A DNA stretch of 64,000 nt, taken from the NCBI RefSeq assembly GCF_000429425.1, contig NZ_AUBV01000005.1, positions 186,001-250,000 on the forward strand. The letters run 5' to 3'. Below the pieces are notes generated by a model. It was not told where the DNA came from and searched no databases. It saw only the letters and a list, made by a program, of their open reading frames with translations. Shown one piece after another: positions 44,172-53,383 of the stretch. This stretch comes from Algoriphagus mannitolivorans DSM 15301. GTDB taxonomy: Bacteria > Bacteroidota > Bacteroidia > Cytophagales > Cyclobacteriaceae. Position 1 is the first letter of the stretch. Every line of letters starts with the position of its first letter. A program made the position numbers and the translations under genes.

Positions 44172-44424
44172 TTTCTTCTAATTTTAATTGATACTTCAAT
44201 ATAAGGTTTCTTACTTGTTTCACCTGATAGGGTTTGGCTTTGGCCTGGTTTTCTTGAATGTTTAGAATTTCCTCCACGTCTTCTTTGGTGAAAATATGAT
44301 GGCTTCCTTTGATCCTTTCCGAAAAACCAAAAAGGATCAATAATCTCCTGAACTGTTCAAAATCTACATTGGCATCCGAACTTCCGGAAAGAATTTTTAT
44401 CAAAAGTTTTTGGTACTTCCCCAT
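44161..44424 (-). CDS. hicA: HicA-family mRNA interferase toxin
   Basis: An 87-residue protein from ATG 44424 (an upstream GTG adds six codons). The dsRBD-like HicA fold shows KYQKLLIKILSGSSDAN, LLILFGFSERIKGSHHIF with the catalytic His, and KAKPYQVKQVRNLI. Members cleave mRNA independently of the ribosome. hicA precedes hicB, the common order. Confidence 0.88.
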   Translation of the reverse strand: MGKYQKLLIKILSGSSDANVDFEQFRRLLILFGFSERIKGSHHIFTKEDVEEILNIQENQAKAKPYQVKQVRNLILKYQLKLEENDS

Positions 44425-44502
44425 ATTCCTGCTTTGAGTCACTTAAAAAGAACCTGAATTTTTAACTTAATCCGGATTTAATCAACTGGTTTTGAAAAAA
44501 AG

Positions 44503-44535
44503 AAAGACCTCCGATCCCATAGAACCAGAGGTCTT
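44503..44535 (-). terminator. Terminator of purH
   Basis: Stem AAGACCTC / GAGGTCTT with a 16-base loop. The A-rich left flank gives a T-run on the minus strand. Confidence 0.75.
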
Positions 44536-44567
44536 GATACTAAAATCCAGCTACTTGATACTACTAA

Positions 44568-46094
44568 TCAATGCTTGAAATGTCTCACTCCTGTCATGAC
44601 CATGCTCATACCGTGGGCGTCACAGAAGTCAATGCTGTCCTGATCTTTGATAGATCCTCCGGGCTGAACAACTGCAGTGATTCCAGCTTCGTGCGCGATC
44701 TCCACGCAATCCGGGAATGGGAAGAAGGCGTCTGATGCCATTACAGCTCCTTTCAAATCAAAGCCGAATTCCTTGGCTTTGATAATGGCCTGCTTCAGCG
44801 CATCTACTCTGGATGTCTGTCCTACTCCGGAAGCAAAAAGCTGATTGTCATTGCTTAATACGATCGTGTTGGATTTGGTATGCTTGCAGACTTTAGCAGC
44901 AAACACCAATGCGTCCATTTCTTTTTCGCTAGGAGCCACTTTGGTAGCTACTTTAAAGTCTGATTTGCTCTCTGTAGCCAAATCTTTGTCTTGTTCGATC
45001 ACTCCGTTCAAAAGAGTTTTGATCATTTTGGTACCCAGTAAAGCCATCTTCTGGCGAAGGAGAATTCTGTTTTTCTTTCCTTTCAATACTTCCAAAGCAT
45101 CTTCCGTAAATTCTGGTGCAATCAATACCTCGAAGAATAGAGAATTCATTTCCTCAGCGGCAGCTTTGTCCACGGACTGGTTGGTGACCAAGACACCTCC
45201 AAAGGCAGAAAGGGTATCCGCCGCGAATGCCTTTTGATAAGCTTCTTTTACTGTACTTGCAGTTGCACAACCGCAAGCATTGGTATGTTTAAGGATGGCA
45301 AAGGCAGTTTGGCCTTCGAATTCTGCAATCAGATTGACTGCAGCGTCCACATCTACTAGGTTGTTATAAGAAAGCTCTTTTCCGTTCAGCTGATCAAAAA
45401 GATCGTCCAGATTTCCATAGAAATGGGCAGCCTGGTGCGGGTTTTCTCCATAACGAAGTGCTTTGGCTTTGCTTTCGGAGACTTTTAAAGCTGGGATGTT
45501 TTCGCTTTGGTTGAAATAATTAAAAATGTGCGTATCGTAGTTGGATGACACCTGGAAAGCCTGAGCGGCAAAGTACCTTCTGTCCTCTAAGGTTGTTCCT
45601 CCGCTTTGTGCTTTCAGTTTTTCCTCCAATTCTCCATACTGGTTTTTGGAAGCAATGATGATGACGTCTTTGAAGTTTTTGGCAGCTGCTCGGATCAATG
45701 AAATTCCTCCGATGTCGATTTTTTCAATGATGTCTGCTTCGGAGGCCCCAGAAGCGACAGTTTCTTCAAAGGGATACAGGTCTACAATTACCAGATCAAT
45801 TGCGGGAATGTCATATTCCACTGCCTGAGCCACATCTCCCTCATTTTCTCTTCTGTAAAGAATACCTCCGAACACTTTTGGGTGGAGAGTCTTTACCCTA
45901 CCTCCAAAAATAGAAGGGTAGGAGGTCAGTTCTTCCACAGGAATCACTTCAGCACCTTGTTCCTCGATAAACTTCTGAGTGCCACCGGTAGAGTAGATTT
46001 TCACTCCGTGCTGCTTCAAAAGCGCGATGATTGGTTCTAAGTTGTCCTTATAAAAGACTGAAATAAGAGCTGATTGGATTTTTTTGACGGCCAT
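44568..46094 (-). CDS. purH: Bifunctional AICAR formyltransferase / IMP cyclohydrolase
   Basis: A 508-residue purine biosynthesis enzyme catalysing the last two steps to IMP. N-terminal MGS-like cyclohydrolase domain: ALISVFYKDNLEPI, YSTGGTQKFI, GRVKTLHPKVFGGIL. C-terminal transformylase: LRYGENPHQAAHFYG, AILKHTNACGCA, SDAFFPFPDCVEIAHEAG and VVQPGGSIKDQDSIDFC. Full length with its own terminator. Confidence 0.97.
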   Translation of the reverse strand: MAVKKIQSALISVFYKDNLEPIIALLKQHGVKIYSTGGTQKFIEEQGAEVIPVEELTSYPSIFGGRVKTLHPKVFGGILYRRENEGDVAQAVEYDIPAIDLVIVDLYPFEETVASGASEADIIEKIDIGGISLIRAAAKNFKDVIIIASKNQYGELEEKLKAQSGGTTLEDRRYFAAQAFQVSSNYDTHIFNYFNQSENIPALKVSESKAKALRYGENPHQAAHFYGNLDDLFDQLNGKELSYNNLVDVDAAVNLIAEFEGQTAFAILKHTNACGCATASTVKEAYQKAFAADTLSAFGGVLVTNQSVDKAAAEEMNSLFFEVLIAPEFTEDALEVLKGKKNRILLRQKMALLGTKMIKTLLNGVIEQDKDLATESKSDFKVATKVAPSEKEMDALVFAAKVCKHTKSNTIVLSNDNQLFASGVGQTSRVDALKQAIIKAKEFGFDLKGAVMASDAFFPFPDCVEIAHEAGITAVVQPGGSIKDQDSIDFCDAHGMSMVMTGVRHFKH

Positions 46095-46233
46095 TTTTTA
46101 GATGGATAGGTGAGAAATCAAGAAGGGGCAAAGGTAGGAAAAAAGAGCGGAAGGGGAAGGGGCAAATGATAGAATAGCTGAAGATTGACTAGGTCTATTT
46201 GATCTTTTTTTGAAAAAATCAGACCGACCAAAC

Positions 46234-46773
46234 CTATCCTCTCTTCCTGATAAAATGACTTTGTGCAATTCTGTTTACAAAAAGGGTGGTTTTTTTACAA
46301 TCAAAAACCAGGGGTTTTGATAATGGTCCAAACAGAGGAATTCCGCCTCCCAAAAGGACTGGGATTACAGTAATCACCATTTCGTCAATCAGGTCTTCTT
46401 TCAAAAAACTCTGAATGGTTTTTCCTCCGTCAATGTATAATCTGCCGAATCCTTTTTGATGAATTTGAGCCAAAACCTCACTCAAACTTCCACTGACCAA
46501 TTCTACTTTTCCCTGGAATTTTTCAGGTATTCCTATCAGGCTGTTGCTCAGGACGAAAACGGGCTTTTCATAGGGCCAATCGATGTCAAAGGAACATACT
46601 TTTTCGAAAGTACCTCTTCCCATCAGCAAGGCGTCGATTTCGGCCATGAAACTGTAGTAGCCAGTATCCACTTGGTTGATCTCCGGAAATGTTTCCAGCC
46701 AATCGATTCCTCCTTTGGAATCAGCGATATATCCATCCAGGCTTGTGGCGATAAATACTTTGTTACTTTTCAT
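46234..46773 (-). CDS. Dihydrofolate reductase/RibD C-terminal family protein
   Basis: A 179-residue protein of the RibD_C/DHFR-like fold: KVFIATSLDGYIADSKGGIDWL, ALLMGRGTFEKV, KPVFVLSN, LYIDGGKTIQSFLKEDLIDEMVITVIPVLLGGGIPLF. Paralogues of this type (YyaP/YwjB-like) are NADPH-dependent reductases of unknown substrate; it is not the canonical folate enzyme. Single gene. Confidence 0.87.
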   Translation of the reverse strand: MKSNKVFIATSLDGYIADSKGGIDWLETFPEINQVDTGYYSFMAEIDALLMGRGTFEKVCSFDIDWPYEKPVFVLSNSLIGIPEKFQGKVELVSGSLSEVLAQIHQKGFGRLYIDGGKTIQSFLKEDLIDEMVITVIPVLLGGGIPLFGPLSKPLVFDCKKTTLFVNRIAQSHFIRKRG

Positions 46774-46911
46774 GGGGGAAATATACTAAACAAGCTTGTC
46801 TCCATTTACCTTGAGAATTGTGCTGGTAGAGAAGTGTTTTTCTCAGGACTTTGATTTTGTTTTTTGTTTCTAAGTCTATTTGAAGTAGGAGTTTTTCCTC
46901 AATTTTTGTCT

Positions 46912-47562
46912 TTAACTCGCTAAGTACACCTCATTTTGAACAAGTCCGCATGGATTAGGTCTAGTGTTTTTGAATTTCACCAATATGGTACTACAACCAG
47001 GAAGTACTGGCTCATCGCAGGTGGACAAGTGAAAATGCAAATGGGGGAAATTATTGGTATATCCGGAATTGCCACTTAAGCCAAGAGTGTCTCCTTGGAG
47101 AACCAATTGTCCAGGTTTTACAACAATACTATGCTGTTTTAGGTGGGAATATCCCATCGTTGTTCCGTCCTCATGAAGGATTTTTACAAGATTCTCATTT
47201 CCAAATGAAAGATTGACACCATCAGGATTGTCATTCCTCACCTCACTTACAATTCCGGATCTGGATGCAATGACGGTTGATCCGATAGGCATATCGAAAT
47301 CATATCCGTATTGGTAGGCTCCTTGGTGTCCGCCGCAGGTGTTGTTGTTACCCTGATTGACCCGAAAACTTAAGCCTTTTGGATAGGGAAGAATGTAGGC
47401 TGACTCAGTCCATTCGTAATCCTCACAAAAGAGATTTTTCCCAGATTCACAAGGGGGATCTAGAGGTTTGCATTGAAATGATAGGGTCGTCATCACGACT
47501 AGCCATACCAATCGCCGAAAAGCAAGATTCTGGGTTGTTTTGGACTGACTTCTGGCATTCAT
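46912..47562 (-). CDS. M23-family (LytM-type) peptidase lipoprotein
   Basis: A 216-residue protein with an N-terminal hydrophobic stretch and lipobox LSFQC. The M23 domain shows the first zinc ligands in GYDFDMP and HLHFHLS as the second motif, with LGLSGNSGYT before it. GNNNTCGGHQGAYQYG and several cysteines are unusual additions. Expected to cut peptidoglycan peptides or act as a non-catalytic activator; the usual HxxxD motif (normally HxGxDI) appears as YGYDFD, so the first His may be replaced. Confidence 0.8.
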   Translation of the reverse strand: MNARSQSKTTQNLAFRRLVWLVVMTTLSFQCKPLDPPCESGKNLFCEDYEWTESAYILPYPKGLSFRVNQGNNNTCGGHQGAYQYGYDFDMPIGSTVIASRSGIVSEVRNDNPDGVNLSFGNENLVKILHEDGTTMGYSHLKQHSIVVKPGQLVLQGDTLGLSGNSGYTNNFPHLHFHLSTCDEPVLPGCSTILVKFKNTRPNPCGLVQNEVYLAS

Positions 47563-47619
47563 AATCTAAAGGCATTTATTGCAAATTCTCCCAAGAGAAA
47601 AGCCCAATTCATAAATGGC

Positions 47620-48177
47620 TTAAAGCAAACTATCGATGACTTCCGGAAAATACCGATGCTCCAGCTCATGGATCTTTCGAGCTATATCCTCCGGAGAATC
47701 TTGGGCTTCAAGGGTTGTGGCGGCCTGAAAAATGATTTTGCCCTCGTCATAGTGCTCATTGACCAAGTGGATGGTAATGCCGGTTTCTTTTTCTCCGGCG
47801 GCTTTCACGGCCTCATGCACATGCATTCCATACATGCCCTTCCCTCCATATTTGGGTAAAAGCGCCGGATGGATATTCACCATACGATCAGGAAATGCCT
47901 GAATCAAGTCCTCAGGGATTTTGAGTAAAAACCCCGCCAATATCACCCAGTCTATTCCTTCTTCTTGGAGTTTTTTCAGGAGATGGCCTGCTTCCATTTC
48001 TTTACGGGTAAAAGAAAAAGCAGGCACTCCGAATTTTTTTGCCCGCTCCAAAACATACGCATCAGACTTGTTGGAGGCAATCAATGCTACTTCCCCTTTG
48101 GTAGATTTCTGAAAATATTCCATGATTTTTTCGGCGTTGGAGCCTGATCCGGAGGCAAGTATGGCAAGTCGTTTCAA
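47620..48177 (-). CDS. purN: Phosphoribosylglycinamide formyltransferase
   Basis: A 185-residue GAR transformylase: LAILASGSGSNAEKIMEYF, VILAGFLLKIPEDLIQAFPDRMVNIHPALLPKYGG with the catalytic Asn-His segment, GITIHLVNEHYDEGKIIFQ with the Asp. Uses 10-formyl-THF in purine synthesis. Located two genes from purH on the same strand. Confidence 0.96.
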   Translation of the reverse strand: MKRLAILASGSGSNAEKIMEYFQKSTKGEVALIASNKSDAYVLERAKKFGVPAFSFTRKEMEAGHLLKKLQEEGIDWVILAGFLLKIPEDLIQAFPDRMVNIHPALLPKYGGKGMYGMHVHEAVKAAGEKETGITIHLVNEHYDEGKIIFQAATTLEAQDSPEDIARKIHELEHRYFPEVIDSLL

Positions 48178-48240
48178 AGTATGGGATGAGTTATTTATTC
48201 AAAATTAACCGCTCGATTGGGAATCTTTACAAATCGAACA

Positions 48241-48271
48241 AAAAATGCGACCCCTGGAGAGCCGCATTTTT
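48241..48271. terminator. Terminator downstream of the ROK gene
   Basis: Stem AAAAATGCG / CGCATTTTT with a 13-base loop, usable on either strand; most likely ends the minus-strand ROK transcript. Confidence 0.8.
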
Positions 48272-48296
48272 TAACTAAAAAAACCAACTTAAAGTC

Positions 48297-49157
48297 CTAA
48301 ATGGTCACCATGTCTTCTTCTACATCGACCAGAGCTACGGCACCATGGATGGCTGTTTCGTCCAATTCTGAAATTAAAATTTTCAAATCTTCCAAGACAT
48401 TGGGATAGGCAAAAGTCTGAAGGGTTTTGTAGAGGGAGTTTTTGAAAAGAGGAAAAGATTTCCGGATTGAGCCTCCCAAGATGATAGCTTCTGGAGCAAG
48501 GGAGTAAAGGATCATTTTCAGCAACTCACCTAGGTGATGACCAAATTCCTCAAAAGCCTTTTGGGCTTCTGGATCTCCTGCCATTGCTTTTTTAGCCAAA
48601 GCTTTTGGCTTGTTGTTGTAAAAATTCTGGAAAAACTTCCCGCTGCAGTAGTACTCAAAATTATGATCTAAGTAAGGAGCGCTACACCACTCTCCCGCAG
48701 CAGAAAATACCCCGGAATACAAGTGTCCATTGATGACAATTCCTCCTCCGGTGCCTGTCCCCAAAGTGATCCCCACCAGGTTTTTGAAGGGTCTGCCTAC
48801 ACCGTATTTATGCACTCCAATGGCAAAGCAATTCGCGTCATTATTGATAAATACCGGCTTTTGAAATATTTCGGTAAGGTATTTTTTCAACTCTACGTGC
48901 TGGAAAGAAGGAATATTTGCAAGTCCCAAAACCACCCCTTCCCGCGTGTCAACCAGGCCGGGGATTCCTATCCCTATCCCTACAAAGTCATAGTGCTCGT
49001 AAGTCTTGATAAAATCAGATATCGTTTTGAGGATGAATTCCTTGGACTCCTGTGCTGGAGTAGGGATGGACCTTATGTCTTCCAAATGCCCATTGACCAA
49101 GACCCCGCCTTTAATTCCGGTGCCTCCAATATCTAATCCTAATATGGCCTTTTGCAT
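48297..49157 (-). CDS. ROK-family sugar kinase
   Basis: A 286-residue kinase with ATP motif LGLDIGGTGIKGGVLVNG, substrate region GIPGLVDTREGVVLGLANIP, INNDANCFAIG and LGTGTGGGIVINGHLYSG. The usual ROK zinc motif CxCGxxGC is not present; the corresponding stretch reads EWCSAPYLDHNFEYYCSG. Cytoplasmic sugar phosphorylation, probably glucose, GlcNAc or glucosamine given the adjacent NagB-like gene upstream in the same direction. Confidence 0.88.
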   Translation of the reverse strand: MQKAILGLDIGGTGIKGGVLVNGHLEDIRSIPTPAQESKEFILKTISDFIKTYEHYDFVGIGIGIPGLVDTREGVVLGLANIPSFQHVELKKYLTEIFQKPVFINNDANCFAIGVHKYGVGRPFKNLVGITLGTGTGGGIVINGHLYSGVFSAAGEWCSAPYLDHNFEYYCSGKFFQNFYNNKPKALAKKAMAGDPEAQKAFEEFGHHLGELLKMILYSLAPEAIILGGSIRKSFPLFKNSLYKTLQTFAYPNVLEDLKILISELDETAIHGAVALVDVEEDMVTI

Positions 49158-49253
49158 AGGCTCGGGTTATCGTTAAATGTTTGAATAGGTTAAATGAAGA
49201 AAGCAGCCGGAAAATTCCGACAGCTTTCTTGAGTTCCTTTGTTCGGGTCAAAA

Positions 49254-51581
49254 TTAGAGCATCCCTTCAATAGATTTTTCCAACTCTCTGGCTGTGGCCA
49301 AAAATTCATCCACATTCATGTCCCGGAAGAAAATTAATCCGTGGCTGGCTCTCACTTTAGCCCGCTCATGTAAATAGAAATAATTTTTGCCCAATAATAA
49401 CTGGATGTCATTTAGCTGACCAACCCAAGTTCTCTTGGCTACTGTACTGAATTTTCCATTGTGCGCATAGCTCGGGAAGGAAGCATTCACCTGGCTCAAG
49501 TAGCAATTGGAGAAGGAATCTTCCATGACAGACATGTCTCCCAATGAAACAGGGACGATGACATTAGCTTCATGTGGCTCAAATTTAAACCAGACATTTC
49601 TGTATCCGATGATGCGAAGCTCACTGGTATCGTGTTCTTCCCCCCATTTTTTCACCGCCTCAGCAGTTGCTTGTAAAACTTTATAGTGGGTGTCTGGTCC
49701 GGATCCTTCAGGGTCTAGGGTCAAACTGATTTTTGTAGGTTTGATTTTTCTAAACATTTCCACGATGGGCTCTACATCCCGGGTTTTATCAGGTTGCTCG
49801 GTGAAAATATCACCGGTATAGAATCCAAGTCTCAGGTGATGCACATTTTTCACCTGTACACCGAAGTGGGCCCAAACCAACTCTTCCTCAAACTCACGGA
49901 TCATTCCTTTCAGTTTTTGGATTTTGGAAGGGTTTTTTTCTCCGTCATATGAATTTCTCAGGATACTGATGACATCATTGATGGTTTCACGCAACTGAGT
50001 TTTGTTTTTGACTTCATATATGATCACCAAAGCTCTTACCACTCGGTGGGCAAGACCTCTGCGTCGTGCATCGGCATTTTCTGAAGCTACATTGGTCAGG
50101 TAGTGGTAGACGTCTTTGTCTGTTTTGAGGCTGTATCCTATCTCAAAAAAGTCATCGTAATTCACCATCTGGATTTTGTTTTCGTCCAACAGCTTTTTGG
50201 TGTAAAGCAAGGTGTCGATCACAAAGGTGTTGGTTACTGCTGTAAACCCGGAGGTCAAGACTGAGAAATGAGCTTCATTGCTCGGTTCGTTCAATTGATT
50301 GGTGATGTGTGGAAGAATCCCCAGTGAGATATCATCATGATGCGGACCGGTATGAAGCACCACTTGGTTTCTTTCTTGCTCCAGACCGCGCGCAAGCTTG
50401 GCTTCGACATTCTTCATGACCTGATTGACAGTGTCTTCGGAAAGGTCCGGAATGAGTTTGGTGTATTTGTCCGCTTTGAGATCGCTTAACTTAAGTCGGT
50501 GTCCATATTTGTTGAGCTTTTTGCAAAGCTCAATGACAGCTCTTTCGGTTTTTTCAAAGGTCCATTCGCCTTTTTCATAATAGGCATCCATGGAGTCAGT
50601 CAGCTTCACTGCCGCACCTTTGGTAAGGTAGAATCGGCCGTTTTTCAACTTTTGAAGTACAGTGGCAGGATAGACATTATTCATCTCTGTCTCCAAAGAG
50701 TCCCGCACAATACCAGCTTTGGCCTCACCGGCTGCGATGATGATTCCTACTGCGTCTTTGTTATATACAATCGTGTCTAAGCCGATGGTGATGACCAATC
50801 TATTGGCAGAGACTTCAATTCCGCCCAAATCTCCAGCCGCAACGGCCTGAGTTTCGAAGTTGGTCTCTGTCAATCGGGTAACCGAGTAGAGGTGTGATCC
50901 TCTGGTGTTGAAGGCAATATGTCCATCCGGACCGATTCCCCCCAAGAAAAATCCAATTCCGCCTTTGTCCCTGATCTTTTGTTCATACTCTCCACACCAT
51001 TGGTCGATCATGTAGATCGAAGTTTGCTGAAGCTTTTCCAACTCATTAATGGGATCCCTAAATCTGAGAGATAGATCCACCTTCAGATCCGGAAAAATCT
51101 CCTTGAAATGCTTGCCTTCCGCCAATGGAATCTCATCAGAATTGATCAGGATGGCATTTTCTTTAGATAGCCCAAAGCCCTGGATGTAAAACTTGTTTAC
51201 ATAATCGTAAAAGCTATTGTGCTGCTTGGAAGAAATCGGATAGAATTCGTCAATCTGCACAAACGTAAGGTCCTTCAAAACAGGCTTCTTGGTGGATCCA
51301 AGGCCATATTTCTCCCGTATTTCTTTACCTTTTTTACTGTCCCAGTTTTCCAGTAGATATTGAGTCCACTTGATGAAAAACTCCGGGGTTTTTCCTGTGG
51401 GTAATGAGATTACACCCTGTGGATTGGCAGCTGCCCATTCCAAAAATCTGCAGGCAGTCAGCAAGCCCATCTTTGGAAAATTGTCAACAGTGAGATAAGG
51501 GATCAGGGTCGAGATTTTTTCAACTCCAGACTCGGCTAAAAAAGCCTTTTCAACATCGGAGAGAGGATACTTACTGAGCAT
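49254..51581 (-). CDS. nagB: Glucosamine-6-phosphate deaminase fused to a PIG-L/LmbE-type domain
   Basis: A 775-residue fusion. Residues about 35-340 are a NagB/6PGL domain: ISLPTGKTPEFF (58-69), QIDEFYPIS with D111, and FFLGGIGPDGHIAFN (211-225). Residues about 405-775 resemble the PIG-L/LmbE deacetylase fold, with HTGPHHDDISLG (410-421) in place of the AHPDD metal motif. The deaminase part makes fructose 6-phosphate and ammonia from glucosamine 6-phosphate. A deacetylase part would supply its substrate from GlcNAc 6-phosphate; that is inference. ROK kinase follows 96 bases downstream. Confidence 0.88.
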   Translation of the reverse strand: MLSKYPLSDVEKAFLAESGVEKISTLIPYLTVDNFPKMGLLTACRFLEWAAANPQGVISLPTGKTPEFFIKWTQYLLENWDSKKGKEIREKYGLGSTKKPVLKDLTFVQIDEFYPISSKQHNSFYDYVNKFYIQGFGLSKENAILINSDEIPLAEGKHFKEIFPDLKVDLSLRFRDPINELEKLQQTSIYMIDQWCGEYEQKIRDKGGIGFFLGGIGPDGHIAFNTRGSHLYSVTRLTETNFETQAVAAGDLGGIEVSANRLVITIGLDTIVYNKDAVGIIIAAGEAKAGIVRDSLETEMNNVYPATVLQKLKNGRFYLTKGAAVKLTDSMDAYYEKGEWTFEKTERAVIELCKKLNKYGHRLKLSDLKADKYTKLIPDLSEDTVNQVMKNVEAKLARGLEQERNQVVLHTGPHHDDISLGILPHITNQLNEPSNEAHFSVLTSGFTAVTNTFVIDTLLYTKKLLDENKIQMVNYDDFFEIGYSLKTDKDVYHYLTNVASENADARRRGLAHRVVRALVIIYEVKNKTQLRETINDVISILRNSYDGEKNPSKIQKLKGMIREFEEELVWAHFGVQVKNVHHLRLGFYTGDIFTEQPDKTRDVEPIVEMFRKIKPTKISLTLDPEGSGPDTHYKVLQATAEAVKKWGEEHDTSELRIIGYRNVWFKFEPHEANVIVPVSLGDMSVMEDSFSNCYLSQVNASFPSYAHNGKFSTVAKRTWVGQLNDIQLLLGKNYFYLHERAKVRASHGLIFFRDMNVDEFLATARELEKSIEGML

Positions 51582-51818
51582 ACTGAATTGGCAGATTAGA
51601 TTGTGTAAGATTTATTGTTTTATGGGGTTACCAACTTTTTTTCGATATCTATCGAAGGTTGGCGAAAGGAACGTTCGATTATATCTGTTTTTCAGTACTA
51701 ACTTCTGATTTTAGGTCAGATAATACTAAGTTATTACTTCTAACAAATTTAGAAAACTTTATTTAATAAAAAACAACTTCTTTAAAAAATTTATAAAAGT
51801 TAATTCTGAACTCAGAAA

Positions 51819-53273
51819 TTATAGACTTCTGGTAAATGATATCTTGATTCTAGCCTGGAATTCTTCAATAACTTTAAAAATCTCAATCAGGGTAACTTGT
51901 TGGACCTTTGTCAGGGAATTAATCAGGAGGAAATTCCTAGGTTTAGTTTGATTGTTCAGAATGGAAATGGCCTGATTTTCCAATCTTAGACTCATCAAAT
52001 ACTCAAAGGCATGAGTTAGTTCCTGCACTTCTTTGGGTGAAAAAATCCCCTTGTTTCCAATGCTTTGTATCCTTTTGATGGTGCCAGTATCAAAAATATG
52101 ATGCTTTAATGCATAGACTCTGGCTAAATCCACGATAGGCCTCATGGTCTTCTTGAGGTTCAACTGTTTCTCTCCCTCGATTTCCTCTGTTCGGATTCTC
52201 TTGAAAAAAGTAAGGGGAGGCTCATATTGAAGGGCATTGTATCCAAGATTTACAAAAAAACGCTCCGAAGCTTTTTCAATTAGACTGCCCATGTGGCGTT
52301 GAAGCTCCTCCAGTAGATTGAATTCCCCGAAGATTGCCCGACAGTCAAAAAAAGTAGAATAATTCATGGCGGTTTCCTGTGAAGCATCCGAGACCCAAGA
52401 GTCGTAGTTCCGCTTCCAATGGGAGAGCGAATGCGTCCATTTCGGGTTCATGGCCATCAGCTCTCCCTCGCAAAATAGTATCCCGATCTGGTCTAACATG
52501 GTGGATACTTTGGTCGCAAAATCCAAAAAATAAGCCCTGACTTCCTCCCTGTGCTCATTGGCTTTGTCTTCATAAATGATGGCGTTGTCCTGATCGGTTT
52601 TGAGCGTTAGCTCTCCTCTTCCTTCGCTGCCAAATACGATAAAGACAAACTTTGCTGGCGGTGTGCCCAATTCTTTGATTACCCGTTCAATCACACGCTG
52701 GGTAATGGTATCGGCGACCGTGGTAATGATTTGATTTACAAATGAGGCTTTCATTCCTCTGCTGATCAGCAGGTGGATTAGGTTTGGCATGTATTCCCAT
52801 TTCTCTTTGAGCTCAGAAAAATGCCGGGCTTCTTTCACAGATTGAATAAACATGAAAGGGCCTTGGCTTTGTTCGGTGAGGATTTTAGTTCTGCTGATCC
52901 AGCCCAGATATTTTCCATCTTCTTTCACCAAGACATAGCGGGCTTTGGTTTGAAACATCAGAATGAGGGCTTCCACCAGACTTGATTCTGGGGAAATCAC
53001 CACGAGGTCTTTCTCCAAGATCTCTGACACGACTGTATTCGGGCTGAGACCTGTTGCCAGAACTTTATCCCTCAAGGTTAGGTCGGTGATAAATCCTTCG
53101 ATTTGAGAAATGTTCCTTCCGATAAACAGACAGCTCACTTGTTCCCGGGCCATTTGTGCTGCACAAGTTTGGATGGGGGTTTCTGGATCGGTCAGTCGTA
53201 TAGTTCGGACAGTAAGGTCTTTGATTCTTTTGGAATAAAACTGATCCGAGATAAAAGTTTGAGCCTGCTGCAT
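51819..53273 (-). CDS. CBS-domain protein with DUF294 nucleotidyltransferase
   Basis: A 484-residue protein. A CBS pair occupies residues about 15-140 (IQTCAAQMAREQVSCLFIG, VSEILEKDLVVISPESSLVEA). A GlnD-like nucleotidyltransferase domain follows: FVIVFGSEGRGELTLKTDQDN (with GS and the acidic metal site), and a DUF294 C-terminal helical domain. The CBS pair should bind an adenine nucleotide and control the transferase; the target is unknown. The 237-base AT-rich gap upstream contains no gene and no clear motif. Confidence 0.85.
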   Translation of the reverse strand: MQQAQTFISDQFYSKRIKDLTVRTIRLTDPETPIQTCAAQMAREQVSCLFIGRNISQIEGFITDLTLRDKVLATGLSPNTVVSEILEKDLVVISPESSLVEALILMFQTKARYVLVKEDGKYLGWISRTKILTEQSQGPFMFIQSVKEARHFSELKEKWEYMPNLIHLLISRGMKASFVNQIITTVADTITQRVIERVIKELGTPPAKFVFIVFGSEGRGELTLKTDQDNAIIYEDKANEHREEVRAYFLDFATKVSTMLDQIGILFCEGELMAMNPKWTHSLSHWKRNYDSWVSDASQETAMNYSTFFDCRAIFGEFNLLEELQRHMGSLIEKASERFFVNLGYNALQYEPPLTFFKRIRTEEIEGEKQLNLKKTMRPIVDLARVYALKHHIFDTGTIKRIQSIGNKGIFSPKEVQELTHAFEYLMSLRLENQAISILNNQTKPRNFLLINSLTKVQQVTLIEIFKVIEEFQARIKISFTRSL

Positions 53274-53318
53274 GATAGGAAGTTACAAAACCCATTTGGT
53301 TAATCCTGTAAAAAACAA

Positions 53319-53349
53319 AACCGCCTCAAATGATAAATTTGAGGCGGTT
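53319..53349 (-). terminator. Terminator of sucD
   Basis: A perfect 13-bp stem AACCGCCTCAAAT / ATTTGAGGCGGTT with GATAA loop; A-rich left flank. Confidence 0.88.
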
Positions 53350-53383
53350 GGCTATGAATTAGAGAATAGACCCCATTCAGTTC

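Noticed and set aside
48297-49157. ROK-family transcriptional repressor
   Set aside because: No N-terminal helix-turn-helix; the protein begins directly with the ATP-binding motif of a kinase.
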